Numbered from the stretch's first letter, positions 1-8,710 are shown. The stretch: 42,789 nucleotides of DNA from Planctomycetota bacterium (GCA_029260755.1 JAJDCQ010000165.1:1-42789); one strand, 5' to 3'. The notes: generated by a model not told the origin, from the letters alone. A program made the numbers and translations.

Positions 1-24
1 GAGCACCGCTCATGCGAAGATCCG

Positions 25-38
25 AGACCTGACCCCTT
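25..38. repeat. Half of a GGGGTCAGGTC-type REP-like element
   Basis: AGACCTGACCCCTT is the reverse complement of the AAGGGGTCAGGTC end that bounds the inverted repeats at 8354-8457 and 42232-42337. Only one arm is visible; the partner should lie to the left, outside the window. The element ends about 85 bases before the first gene. Confidence 0.6.
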
Positions 39-123
39 CGGCGGGCGGGGCGGCGCGACCCGGTGACCGTGGCGCGCGCGGACCCGGACGCCGCCCCCTC
101 GGCTCCGTGGTATAACGGCGGGG

Positions 124-2889
124 ATGGCCCCCTCTCCCACCGAGACCGACGACGGACCCGTCGGCGACACCGCCTCGGGCCTCCCCGGCCGGCTCCGGGA
201 GGTCGGCAAGTACCGCCTCGTCCGGTTGCTCGGCCGCGGCGGAATGGGCGAGGTCTACGAGGCGCATCAGCCCGACCTCGACCGCGCCGTCGCCCTGAAG
301 CTCCTCGTCGCCGGCGAGCACGCGAGCGCCGAGGCGATCGCCCGCTTCCAGCGCGAGGCGCAGGTCGCCGCCCGGATCAAGCACCCCGGGATCGTCGCCG
401 TCCACGACGTCGGCCGTGACGGGAAGCTCCACTACATCGTGATGGAGCTCGTCCGGGGCCGCTCCCTGAAGGACGTCATCGACGATGGCCCGCGTCCCGG
501 GCCGCGGCGCGCCCTCGAGATCGTTCGCGACGTGGCGCGCGCCCTGCACGCCGCCCACGACGCCGGCGTGATCCACCGCGACGTCAAGCCGGGCAACGTC
601 CTCATCGCGGAGGAGACCGGCGCCCCCGCCCTGACCGACTTCGGCATCGCGCGGACGATCGCCGACGCCTCGCTCACCGGCACCGGGGCGCTCCTCGGGA
701 CGCCGCAGTACATGGCGCCCGAGCAGGCGTTCGGCGCGCCCGAGGAGCTCTCGCCGTCCGCCGACATCTACGCGGTCGGCGCGGTCCTCTACGAGCTGCT
801 GACCGGGCGACCGCCGTTCACCGGGGCGACCATCCTCGCGCTCCTCCGGCGGCTCGAGGACGAGGAGCCGCGGCCGCCGTCGGAGCACGCGGCCGGCCTG
901 CCCGCCGCGATCGACGCGGTCGTGATGCGCGCGCTCGCGAAGACGCCCGAGGCGCGGCTCCCGAGCGCGGCGGCGCTCGCCGACGCGCTCGACGAGCTCC
1001 GGAGCGGCCTCGTCGGCGATGGCTTCGACGCGCCGCTCGCGACGCCGCCGAGTCGCCTCGAGCGCGGCGAGGCGACGAAGGCCGACACCGCGGCGACATG
1101 GGCCGGCCGCTCGGCGACGGCTGGACCGGGCGCGGTCGCCGGAACCGAGGCCACCGCGAGGCCCGACGCGGTCTCGCTGGTCGATCCGGTGACCCTCGGC
1201 GGCGCCGTCGCGCCGCCCGAGCGCCGCGGCGGCCTCGGCGCGTCGCTGGCGGCCGTCCTCGCGGTCGGGCTCATCGCGGCGGTCGCCGGCGGTCTCGCCA
1301 TCCGGTCGGGCGGCACGGTTCCGGGCGGAGCCGGCGATCCGATCGTCGCGGCGCGGGAGGCGGTCGATGCCGCCGACGCGGCGGGCGACTCGGCGAGCCG
1401 GCACCGACACCTCGAGGCGGCGCTCCTCGCGCTCGACCGCGCGCGGACGGGTTCGCCGCGTTCGGGGCACGACGAAGACGACGACGAGCCGCCGCCCGAG
1501 TCGCGAGAGGCCGCCGAGCTCCGCGGCGAGGCGCTCCGCCGGCTCGGTCGGTTCGGCGCCGCGGCCGACGCGATCGCCGAGCCCGCGATGGACGGCGAGG
1601 GCGACGCGGACCTTCGCTACCGGTGGCTCCTCGATCGTCTCGCCGCCACGGTGGCCCTTCGCCACGCCGTCCCGGGCGCGATCGCGCTCCACGAGGAGGC
1701 CGACGTCGCGCGCGAGCTCGCGTTCGAGCTCGACCCGGCGCGCCAGCTCATCGCCGGGGCCATCGCCCGCCTCCTCGAGGGGCGCCTCTCGACCGCCCGC
1801 GAGCAGCTCGTGGCGGCCCGGGCGAGCGGCGCGGGCGAGCACGAGGTCACCGTCCTCGGCGCGGAGATCGCCGCCGCCGACGCCGGGACGGCCGATCCCG
1901 AGGATGGCGTCTCGCTCGCGCGCGACGCCCTCGAGCGCCTGCCGGCCGATCTCGATCCGGCCCTCGCGGCCCTCCGGACGGTCCTCGCGCTGCGCGCCGG
2001 CGCGCGCGATCAGGCCGAGGCGGAGAGCCGGGCGCTCCTCGAGGCGGCTCCGACCTCCGCGGAGACCTACCTCCTCCGGGCGCTCGTCCACGCATCCGGG
2101 GAGAGGCTCGACAATGCCAACGACAACGTCGACACCGCCCTCCGGCTCGGCGTCTTCGACGACTCGGCCGTCGAGGCGTGGCTCATCCACATCTCCGTCG
2201 TCCACGCGTTTCGCGAGGAGCCCGAGGTGGCCGGCGAGCTCCACGAGGAGCTCTTCGACGGCCACGCCCGCGACGTGCTCGAGGAGCTCGCCGATGATGA
2301 TGAGGCATCGGCTCGGCCGCTCGCGGTCGTCCTTCTCCTCCTCGCCGAGGCGCTCGCCTGGGACCGGGACGGCTGGGACGACGACGATCGCGACGATCGC
2401 GACGACGACGACCACGACCCCGACGACGAGTGGGACCGCTGGGAGAACGGGCTCGACGAGACGCTCGAGCGGGTCGCCGAGGCGGTTTCCCCCGAGCGGT
2501 TTCGGAGCGACATCCCCGAGCTCGACGCGCTCGTCCGGACGACGTGGGAGCCGTCGTACCGTCCCCTCGCCCTCCGCGATCTCCTCGAGCGGGTGGGCCG
2601 ATTCGACGCGGCGCTCGCCCTGGCCGAGGAGGTCCTCGACTCGATCGACGAGCTCGCGGAGCTCGAGGGTGGCTCGAGCCGCCGGGAGCTCACGATCCGC
2701 GCCCACCTCGCCCTCGCCCGGCTGAAGCTACGCGTCGAGGACGATGAGATCGACGGCGTCGTGGAGCATCTGGGGGCAGCGCTCGATCACGGCCTCGCCC
2801 CCGACGAGCTACGCGAGCGGATCGAGGTCGACCCGGTCTTCGCTCGCGTCCGGAACGAGCGGACCGTCCGCGACTTGCTTCGACGCTGA
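124..2889 (+). CDS. Serine/threonine protein kinase with transmembrane segment and TPR-like C-terminal region
   Basis: Hanks-type kinase of 921 residues. The kinase domain occupies about residues 28-295: glycine loop GRGGMGEV (37-44), the VALK lysine (59), catalytic loop HRDVKPGN (151-158), DFG (172-174) and a PxYMAPEQ activation segment, so it should be active. One hydrophobic helix (about 371-393) anchors it, placing the kinase in the cytoplasm and the rest across the membrane. The outer part is rich in Ala/Leu/Glu helical pairs resembling divergent TPR or Sel1-like repeats, with a very acidic stretch near 745-775. The ATG at 124 is the first start that leaves the whole kinase domain; a TATAAC at 111-116 is too close for a normal leader, so the transcript may be nearly leaderless. 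The substrate cannot be read from the sequence. It stands alone, 178 bases before the next start. Confidence 0.93.
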   Translation: MAPSPTETDDGPVGDTASGLPGRLREVGKYRLVRLLGRGGMGEVYEAHQPDLDRAVALKLLVAGEHASAEAIARFQREAQVAARIKHPGIVAVHDVGRDGKLHYIVMELVRGRSLKDVIDDGPRPGPRRALEIVRDVARALHAAHDAGVIHRDVKPGNVLIAEETGAPALTDFGIARTIADASLTGTGALLGTPQYMAPEQAFGAPEELSPSADIYAVGAVLYELLTGRPPFTGATILALLRRLEDEEPRPPSEHAAGLPAAIDAVVMRALAKTPEARLPSAAALADALDELRSGLVGDGFDAPLATPPSRLERGEATKADTAATWAGRSATAGPGAVAGTEATARPDAVSLVDPVTLGGAVAPPERRGGLGASLAAVLAVGLIAAVAGGLAIRSGGTVPGGAGDPIVAAREAVDAADAAGDSASRHRHLEAALLALDRARTGSPRSGHDEDDDEPPPESREAAELRGEALRRLGRFGAAADAIAEPAMDGEGDADLRYRWLLDRLAATVALRHAVPGAIALHEEADVARELAFELDPARQLIAGAIARLLEGRLSTAREQLVAARASGAGEHEVTVLGAEIAAADAGTADPEDGVSLARDALERLPADLDPALAALRTVLALRAGARDQAEAESRALLEAAPTSAETYLLRALVHASGERLDNANDNVDTALRLGVFDDSAVEAWLIHISVVHAFREEPEVAGELHEELFDGHARDVLEELADDDEASARPLAVVLLLLAEALAWDRDGWDDDDRDDRDDDDHDPDDEWDRWENGLDETLERVAEAVSPERFRSDIPELDALVRTTWEPSYRPLALRDLLERVGRFDAALALAEEVLDSIDELAELEGGSSRRELTIRAHLALARLKLRVEDDEIDGVVEHLGAALDHGLAPDELRERIEVDPVFARVRNERTVRDLLRR

Positions 2890-3067
2890 TGCGCGACGCG
2901 TCATCCGCGGAGACTTGCGCTGCTCCCGGCACGAGCTGGAACGAAACGCGACGAACAGCGATGGCGCGCCGAATCGTAAGCCGCACTTCCTAAACTGCTT
3001 GTAATTCTCTCTCCGACTGGCGCCCGCCTTGCGTAGTGACACGCAGACGAGAGAAAGAGAGAGAGCC

Positions 3068-4426
3068 ATGAGGAACAGCAAGCTCATCCAGACGGGACTG
3101 ATCGCGGCGGCCTCGGTGATGCTCTTCGCCGGAACGGCGAGCGCGCAGCAGAGCGGATTCTCCTGGGACCCGCCCCGGCGCCGGAGCACGTCGGTCCAGG
3201 CGACGTTCCAGAACCTCACCCGCACGACGGTCTCGCGCGACCTGCGGACGGGCGTCGCCGCCTACCGCACCGTCGTCACGATCACCCGCGACGGCTCCTT
3301 CTCCGCGACCGGCCAGACGCCGGCCGGAAGCAACCTCCGCGTGAACGGCCGGGTCCCGGCCGATCTCCTCGTCACCCTCCATCAGTCGCTGACGCGACAC
3401 GACGCCATGCCGACGGCCTTCCGCACGGCCACCCGCGGCCCGCGCCCCGGCGCGTTCCGGCTCGAGGTCGACGAGCCCTGGCGCTCGGGTCGGATCACCC
3501 GGATCGACGGCGGCCACGACTGGGCCGGCGTCGGCGCCGACAAGCTCGACCGGATCATGAACGTGATCGACGCGATCGTCCTCCGCTGCGTCCCCGCGCC
3601 GTCGGGCGGCAGCGTGGAGGGCACGGTCGCCGCGATCGCGAACACCGCGTGGGTGATCACCCCGAATCAGCACTTCCAGGCGCCGCCGTTCGACGCCGGC
3701 ACGAACCAGCTCTTCCAGCACGTCGGGCGCCCGGCGACGGCCAACGGCGCGATCAAGGCGCACGGCGCGTGGTTCCCCTTCTCGGGCGACATCGCCGTCA
3801 CCTCGGTGACCGGCGCGCCGCGTGAGGGCACCCTCACCGGCACGATCAAGGCCGACAACCGCGGCGGGCTGCTCCTCGCCGGCGACCTCGGCAACACGAT
3901 CGCGCTCCGGGGCAACCGGGCGATGGAGTCGCTCCTGCCAAAGCTGGTCGGGCGTCGGGTCGACGTCCACGGCATGCTCCACGAGGACGGCCGCGGTCAG
4001 CTCACCGGCATGGTTGCCGACGCGGTCGCCGTGATCGCCGCCCGGGGCACCGGCCTCCGCCAGGACACCCGCCGGGTGCCGAACGACGTCGGCGGGCGGA
4101 TCCAGGTCAGCGACAACTTCGCGATCGAGTTCAACCTCGGCGGCCGCGGGACGCGGCGGCCGACCCCGGCGCGGATCGCGCGTCGCGGCGATCGGATGTG
4201 GGTGACCGGCGCGCCGCGCGACGTCGGCAACGACTCCGACGTCCGCGTGATCCTGCCGGGCGAGAACAGCGAGTGGTTCGTCGACGTCGACGACCTCAAC
4301 TTCAACAGTCAGCAGCCGGTGCAGCGTCGCCCGGCCCGCCGTGCCCGCGGCCTGATCCGCGAGCTCGAGGGCGCCGTCGAGGGCGAGGGGTTCCGGTTCG
4401 AGATCCGAATCGGCGGACGCCGCTAA
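3068..4426 (+). CDS. Exported protein of unknown function
   Basis: Protein of 452 residues with a clear Sec signal peptide (MRNSK start, hydrophobic core, cleavage near ASA-QQ at about residue 26). The ATG at 3068 is preferred over an upstream ATG at 3029 because it puts the charged N-region directly before the hydrophobic core and follows an AGAGAGAG purine run usable as a ribosome binding site. The mature part is Arg/Gly/Val rich with short beta-like segments and no motif I recognise; a CVPAPSGG segment follows a small helical region near residue 175. It is probably periplasmic or surface-located. A strong terminator lies 35 bases after the stop, so it seems to be a single-gene transcript. 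Confidence 0.85.
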   Translation: MRNSKLIQTGLIAAASVMLFAGTASAQQSGFSWDPPRRRSTSVQATFQNLTRTTVSRDLRTGVAAYRTVVTITRDGSFSATGQTPAGSNLRVNGRVPADLLVTLHQSLTRHDAMPTAFRTATRGPRPGAFRLEVDEPWRSGRITRIDGGHDWAGVGADKLDRIMNVIDAIVLRCVPAPSGGSVEGTVAAIANTAWVITPNQHFQAPPFDAGTNQLFQHVGRPATANGAIKAHGAWFPFSGDIAVTSVTGAPREGTLTGTIKADNRGGLLLAGDLGNTIALRGNRAMESLLPKLVGRRVDVHGMLHEDGRGQLTGMVADAVAVIAARGTGLRQDTRRVPNDVGGRIQVSDNFAIEFNLGGRGTRRPTPARIARRGDRMWVTGAPRDVGNDSDVRVILPGENSEWFVDVDDLNFNSQQPVQRRPARRARGLIRELEGAVEGEGFRFEIRIGGRR

Positions 4427-4461
4427 CCGTCCGTCGTAACCCTTCCGAAGATCATGGTGGA

Positions 4462-4500
4462 CCGGGCCTCTCCCGCATGGAGAGGCCCGGTTTCTGTTTT
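4462..4500 (+). terminator. Intrinsic terminator after the exported protein gene
   Basis: A perfect 12-bp GC-rich stem (CCGGGCCTCTCC at 4462-4473, GGAGAGGCCCGG at 4479-4490) with a five-base CGCAT loop is followed by TTTCTGTTTT. This is the clearest rho-independent terminator in the window. It ends 27 bases before the likely start of the next gene. Confidence 0.92.
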
Positions 4501-4527
4501 GAGCCGGCCGCTGCCATCCTGAGCTTC

Positions 4528-5106
4528 GTGCCCCCCTCCCCCGACGAGACCGAGCTCCTCGCCGCCGCCCGCTCCGGCGACCGCGACGCGTTCTCCACCC
4601 TCGCCGAGGCGCAGCGCGATCGGCTCACCCGCTTCGTCGTGGTGCTCTGCCCCGAGGACGCCGACGACCTCGTCGCCGAATCGATCGCTCGAGCCTGGGA
4701 GAGCCTCGATCGCTTCGAGGGCAAGAGCCGCTTCTCGACGTGGCTCCACGGGATCGCCCTGAACCTCTGCCGGCGCGCCCGGCGAGACCGCGCCCGCCAC
4801 GCCGTGCCGACCGAGCCGCACGCCCTCGACGCCGAGCCGACCGGCCGCCGCGGCGTCCTCACCAGCATGATGCGGCGCGAGCTCGCGGAGCGCCTCGACC
4901 TCGCGATCGGACGACTGCCCATGGCGATGCGTGAGGTCTTCGCCCTTCGCTTCGTCGACGCCATGACTTACGACGAGATCGCCGAGATCGTCGGCGTCAC
5001 CGTGGGCACCGCGCGGGTGCGGGCGCACCGCGCCCGATCGCTCCTGCGCGGCGAGCTCGGCAGCGTCGTCGACACGATGTGGCGGGACGAGGCGGAATCC
5101 TCGTAA
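4528..5106 (+). CDS. ECF-type RNA polymerase sigma factor
   Basis: Sigma-70 family protein of 192 residues. Region 2 covers about residues 15-85 (RDAFSTLAEAQRDRL, then LVAESIARAWESLDRFEGKSRFSTWLHGIALN, the -10 recognition and melting helices). Region 4 is near 120-180 (LPMAMREVFALRFVDAMTYDEIAEIVGVTVGTARVRAHRAR, the -35 recognition helix-turn-helix). Region 3 is absent, as in ECF factors. GTG at 4528 is chosen because the frame upstream runs through the terminator at 4462-4500, and region 2 needs this N-terminus. No good ribosome binding site precedes it and only 27 bases separate it from the terminator, so its message may be leaderless. No anti-sigma gene is adjacent; the next genes are the DUF1549 and DUF1501 pair, 52 bases on, which it may control. 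Confidence 0.9.
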   Translation: MPPSPDETELLAAARSGDRDAFSTLAEAQRDRLTRFVVVLCPEDADDLVAESIARAWESLDRFEGKSRFSTWLHGIALNLCRRARRDRARHAVPTEPHALDAEPTGRRGVLTSMMRRELAERLDLAIGRLPMAMREVFALRFVDAMTYDEIAEIVGVTVGTARVRAHRARSLLRGELGSVVDTMWRDEAESS

Positions 5107-5158
5107 CGGCGCCGCCGGACCGGGCACTCACGAACGAGCAGCCCTCGGAGAATCCTCG

Positions 5159-6949
5159 ATGACGAAGCACGCCCGACCCTCCCGGAGCACCCTCGCGGCC
5201 TCGACGCTGACGATCGCCTCGGCGGCCGTCCTGCTCGGCGCGCTCGGCGCCGGCCGGGCCGACGACGGTCCGCCGGACGCGACGATCGACGCGGCCATCG
5301 ACGCGCGCCTGGCTCTCGAGGCGGTCGAACCCGCGCCGGTCGCCGACGACGCGACGTTTCTACGGCGCGTCTGGCTCGACGTCGCCGGGACCGTCCCCGG
5401 GCGAGACGAGGCGGCCTCGTTCCTCGACGCGGACGCGCCCGACCGGGCCATCCTCGTCGATCGCCTCCTCGACGACGAACGCTTCGCCCGGCACTGGGGC
5501 CGCTTCCTCCTCGAGCTGCTGACCGGCGGACGCCGGGCGATCCTCGACGAGGAGTTCAACGGACGGGTCCTCTACGACTGGCTCGTCGAACGGCTTCGCG
5601 AGGGCGACGGCTGGAACGAGATCACCTCGGCGCTCCTCCAGGGGCGCGGGCAGGCGGACCAGAGCGGTCCGGCGAACTTCCTCCTCCGCTACCGGGTCCG
5701 ACCCGCGGCGATGGCCGCGACGGTCGGCCGGGCGTTCCTCGGCGTCTCGATCGAGTGCGCCCAGTGTCACGACCATCCCTACGACGACTGGACCCAGGAG
5801 CAGTTCTGGGGGGTCGCCGCCTTCTTCGCGCGGACGAAGCTCTTCTACGTCGAGGAGGCCGACATGGCCGGCGTCACCGACGTCCGGCGCGGACGACTCC
5901 GGATGCCGCCGGGCGGCGACGAGAACAGCGTCGAGGACGAGGACGAGGAGGAGGAGGAGGAGGAAAACGAGGACGACGACGAGGACGAGAACCTCGGACC
6001 GCTCGTCCGCCCCCGCTTCCTCGACGGAACCGTCCCGTCACGCCGGGAGAAGCTTCGGGCGAGCCTGGCGCGCCTCGTCGTCTCGCCGGAGGCGAGCCCG
6101 ACCTTCGCCCGCGCGTTCGTGAACCGGGTGTGGGCGCGCCTGCTCGGACGCGGCCTGATCGACCCGGTCGACGACGTGCGAGCCCTCGACGCGGCGAGCC
6201 ACCCCGAGCTCCTGGACGGTCTGACCGCGCGCTTCATCGCGAGCGGCTACGACATCCGGAAGCTCGTCCGCGAGATCGTCCTCTCGCGCGCCTACCAGCG
6301 TCGGGCGCGCCCCACCGACGAGGTCGACCCCGAGCTCTTCGCCGCCGCGACGGTGCGGCCGCTGTCGGTCGACCAGCTCTTCCAGAGCGTCGTCACCGGG
6401 ACCGGGTTCCATCTCGACGAGGACGGAACGCCCCACGTCTTCGACGACGAGGGGCGCGAGGAGGACGAGGAGGACGAGGAGCGCGCCCGATCCGAGGCGA
6501 TGAAGCGTCCGGGACGCGAGGGCGGCTCGATGATGGGACGCCCCGGCGAGCCCGAGGAGGGGATCCTCGAGCGCGACGACGACTGGGACGAGGACGACGA
6601 GGGTCCCGAGAGCTACTACGAGGACCCGCGCTGGTGGGAGGACGAGCTGCCGGCCGAGATCTTCCCGAGCGGGGCGGGGACGCTCCGCCGCTCGCGCGCG
6701 GCGATGAACGGCGAGGCCAGCCACCACATCGTCGAGTCGGCCGCCCGGTTCTTCATGCGGCTCGAGGGCAAGCCCGTCGGGCCACGCCACCTCGAGCGGA
6801 CCTACCTCGCGCTCCTCGCGCGCCGGCCGAGCGCCGAGGAGCAGGCCGAGCTCGGTCGTCTGATCGAGCGACGCGACGGACGACGCTCGGCCCTCGAGGA
6901 CATCATCTGGGCCGTCCTCAACTCCGCCGAGTTCCGGACCAACCACTGA
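5159..6949 (+). CDS. DUF1549/DUF1553 secreted protein
   Basis: Planctomycete-type protein of 596 residues with a signal peptide (hydrophobic core about residues 14-33). DUF1549 follows at about 40-240, with the family's CAQCHDHP motif at 200-207, which contains a CxxCH that could bind haem. DUF1553 is at about 285-595 (FARAFVNRVWARLLGRGLIDP, RKLVREIVLSRAYQR, ending near WAVLNSAEF). Two strongly acidic insertions, near residues 258-284 and 435-490, interrupt the conserved blocks. The biochemical role is not established; members are usually paired with a DUF1501 protein, as here (35 bases to the next gene), and are thought to act outside the cytoplasm. It is shorter than many relatives because no extra cytochrome-c domain is present at the N-terminus. 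Confidence 0.92.
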   Translation: MTKHARPSRSTLAASTLTIASAAVLLGALGAGRADDGPPDATIDAAIDARLALEAVEPAPVADDATFLRRVWLDVAGTVPGRDEAASFLDADAPDRAILVDRLLDDERFARHWGRFLLELLTGGRRAILDEEFNGRVLYDWLVERLREGDGWNEITSALLQGRGQADQSGPANFLLRYRVRPAAMAATVGRAFLGVSIECAQCHDHPYDDWTQEQFWGVAAFFARTKLFYVEEADMAGVTDVRRGRLRMPPGGDENSVEDEDEEEEEEENEDDDEDENLGPLVRPRFLDGTVPSRREKLRASLARLVVSPEASPTFARAFVNRVWARLLGRGLIDPVDDVRALDAASHPELLDGLTARFIASGYDIRKLVREIVLSRAYQRRARPTDEVDPELFAAATVRPLSVDQLFQSVVTGTGFHLDEDGTPHVFDDEGREEDEEDEERARSEAMKRPGREGGSMMGRPGEPEEGILERDDDWDEDDEGPESYYEDPRWWEDELPAEIFPSGAGTLRRSRAAMNGEASHHIVESAARFFMRLEGKPVGPRHLERTYLALLARRPSAEEQAELGRLIERRDGRRSALEDIIWAVLNSAEFRTNH

Positions 6950-6984
6950 CCGGTCGAGACGATCGACCGACGGAGCCCCTCGAG

Positions 6985-8325
6985 ATGCGCGACGAGCACC
7001 AGACTCCCCTCTCCCGCCGCGGCTTCCTCCGACTCGGGGCAGGCGTCGGCCTCGGCCTCTCGGCGAGTGCGTTCGCCGGACCGCTCGGCTCCGCTCTGGC
7101 CGGGGGCGCCGCCGCGGCGGCCGGCGGCGGCGCGAGCGCGGCCACGGCGAAGGCGGTCATCCTCGTCTTCCTCGCCGGCGGGCCGAGCCACCTCGAGACG
7201 TTCGACCCGAAGCCGGGCCGCCCGACGGGCGGACCGACCCGCGCGATCGACACGTCGATCCGCGGCGTGAAGATCGCCGAGCATCTCCCCCGCATCGCCG
7301 AGCAGGCGCACCGGGCAACGATCATCCGGAGCCTCCACTCGCGCGAGGCGGACCACGAGCGGGCGACCTACTTCACCCACACCGGCTACCTCCCGCAGGA
7401 GACGGTCACCCATCCGTCGCTCGGCGCGATCGTGAGCGCGGCGAGCGCCGAGCCGGGCAAACGGCCGGGGGACGCCAACGGCGAGCTCGCCCTCCCGCCA
7501 TTCGTCAGCGTCGGCGAGACGTTCGCCGCCGCTCAGCCGGGATTCCTCGGCGTCGAGCACGCGCCGCTCGTCGTGCCGAACCTCGACGAGCCGTCCGACG
7601 GATTCGCGCTCCCCTACCAGCTCCGTCGCGACGGAGGGCGCCGGTTCCGCGAGCGGCTCGAGCTGCTGAAGCGGATGGATGACCGATTCGGCGAGCGCGT
7701 CGATCCGAAGCCGGTCGCGGACGCCGGTCGGATCCGAGACCGAACGGCCCGTCTCCTCGGCGACCGGGCGGTCGAGGCGTTCGACCTCGAGCGCGAGGGC
7801 GAGGCGGCCTTCGAGGCTTACGGCGAGTCCGAGATCGGTCGGGGCTGCCTCCTCGCCCGGAGGCTCGTCGAGGCCGGCGTCCGCTTCGTCGAGGTGGTGG
7901 TCGAGGGGTGGGACACCCACGAGAACAACTTCGAGGAGTGCGCCGAGCGCTGCCGCCAGCTCGACCCGGCGATCGCGCAGCTCCTCGTCGACCTCGACGA
8001 GCGAGACCTCCTCGAGAGCACGACCGTCCTCTGCATGGGCGAGTTCGGCCGAACGCCCAACATCAACCGCGAGGACGGCCGCGACCACTGGAGCCGCGCC
8101 TTCAGCGGCCTGGTCGCCGGCGGCGGCTTCGCCCGAGGACGCGTCGTCGGCGCGACCGACGAGAACGGAGCGAAGATCACCGAACGCCCCGTCGGGATCC
8201 CCGACCTCCTCGCCACCCTCTACGACCGCCTCGGCCTCGACCCGGACGAGAGCTCGATCAGCGCCAAGGGCCGTCCGATCAAGCGCCTCGAGGGCGGAGA
8301 GGTCGTGCGCGAGCTCCTCGCCTAA
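6985..8325 (+). CDS. DUF1501 family Tat-exported protein (sulfatase-like fold)
   Basis: Protein of 446 residues with a twin-arginine signal (SRRGFLRLG at 10-18, then a Gly/Ala-rich hydrophobic core to about 55). The body has DUF1501 hallmarks: FLAGGPSHLETFDPKP early, then a central HSREADHERATYFTHTGY block, VEVVVEGWDTHENNF, MGEFGRTPNIN and GRDHW near the C-terminus; the family shares the alkaline phosphatase/sulfatase fold. Tat export implies folding, perhaps with cofactor, before secretion. The ATG at 6985 follows CCTCGAG and is the start that yields the Tat motif; the frame is open far upstream but only in antiphase with DUF1549. It is almost certainly co-transcribed with the DUF1549 gene. 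The partner function is unknown. Confidence 0.92.
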   Translation: MRDEHQTPLSRRGFLRLGAGVGLGLSASAFAGPLGSALAGGAAAAAGGGASAATAKAVILVFLAGGPSHLETFDPKPGRPTGGPTRAIDTSIRGVKIAEHLPRIAEQAHRATIIRSLHSREADHERATYFTHTGYLPQETVTHPSLGAIVSAASAEPGKRPGDANGELALPPFVSVGETFAAAQPGFLGVEHAPLVVPNLDEPSDGFALPYQLRRDGGRRFRERLELLKRMDDRFGERVDPKPVADAGRIRDRTARLLGDRAVEAFDLEREGEAAFEAYGESEIGRGCLLARRLVEAGVRFVEVVVEGWDTHENNFEECAERCRQLDPAIAQLLVDLDERDLLESTTVLCMGEFGRTPNINREDGRDHWSRAFSGLVAGGGFARGRVVGATDENGAKITERPVGIPDLLATLYDRLGLDPDESSISAKGRPIKRLEGGEVVRELLA

Positions 8326-8353
8326 ACCCCGAAGCAACAGGAACATCCCAACC

Positions 8354-8457
8354 AAGGGGTCAGGTCCAGTATTTTTACCATTTCCGGCGGCGACGCCGTC
8401 GCGCGTGCCGATCGCGGCGCGCGAGCGAAATGGTAAAAATACTGGACCTAACCCCTT
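8354..8457. repeat. REP-like inverted repeat with GGGGTCAGGTC ends
   Basis: Two 31-base arms (8354-8384 and 8427-8457) match as reverse complements at 30 of 31 positions, around a GC-rich 42-base centre with its own short palindromes. The arms start AAGGGGTCAGGTCC and include an AT-rich TATTTTTACC core, quite unlike the surrounding GC-rich DNA. The same end sequence recurs at 25-38 and 42232-42337. Such elements are typical of those mobilised by REP-associated tyrosine transposases (RAYT), though none is encoded in this window. Confidence 0.85.
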
Positions 8458-8508
8458 GGGGTGTTACTTCTTGCGGTTGCTTGGGATGGGGTGGGGCGCT
8501 GTACAGGC

Positions 8509-8540
8509 GACTGCCGCGACCTACCCTGGTCGCGGCAATC
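8509..8540 (-). other. GC-rich hairpin downstream of the permuted-tRNA-like RNAs
   Basis: On the minus strand GATTGCCGCGACC pairs with GGTCGCGGCAGTC (13 bp, one G-U wobble) across a six-base AGGGTA loop. It lies 6 bases beyond the outer helix of the RNA at 8547-8704. No U-tract follows, so it is not a classical intrinsic terminator; it may protect or define the 3' end of the RNA transcript. Confidence 0.5.
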
Positions 8541-8546
8541 AATGTC

Positions 8547-8704
8547 TGCCGTGTGCTTCCCGGTCCGGCGGCGTTTAAGCCGGTGCGTCAGAGTGAGTCG
8601 ACCCGTGCTTCCGTTGCACCACGCCCGCACGCGAAGCGGGCGGAGGGATTCGAACCCCCGTCTGGTCGGTGGGCATCACCGGCGTCGATCCGGTGGGCAC
8701 GGCA
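8547..8704 (-). ncRNA. Permuted-tRNA-like RNA, Gly type (YrlA-like Y RNA candidate)
   Basis: Read on the minus strand, the 3' half of a tRNA comes first: CGACC (8668-8664), AGAC, T-arm GGGGG-TTCGAAT-CCCTC (8659-8643), acceptor strand CGCCCGC (8642-8636) and T. After TTCGCGT (8635-8629) comes the 5' half: GCGGGCG (8628-8622), TG, D-arm GTGC-AACGGAA-GCAC (8619-8605), G, GGTCG (8603-8599). The acceptor strands pair 7/7 and GGTCG/CGACC pair 5/5, as an anticodon stem would. The acceptor stem and U73 are those of bacterial tRNA-Gly. The flanks also pair: GCCGGTG (8683-8677) with CACCGGC (8585-8579), and TGCCGTGC (8704-8697) with GCACACGGCA (8556-8547). A long stem closing a tRNA mimic with a capped acceptor stem is, to my knowledge, the YrlA Y RNA design; a true permuted tRNA gene is the alternative. 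Confidence 0.75.
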
Positions 8705-8710
8705 TGGTTG

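Noticed and set aside
10..2706. An 898-codon open frame antisense to the first kinase
   Set aside because: Composition is that of third-position GC bias; no domain, no start context, and the sense strand encodes a complete kinase.
3000..3005. TGTAAT as -10 box of the exported protein gene at 3068
   Set aside because: No acceptable -35 hexamer at 16-18 bases upstream.
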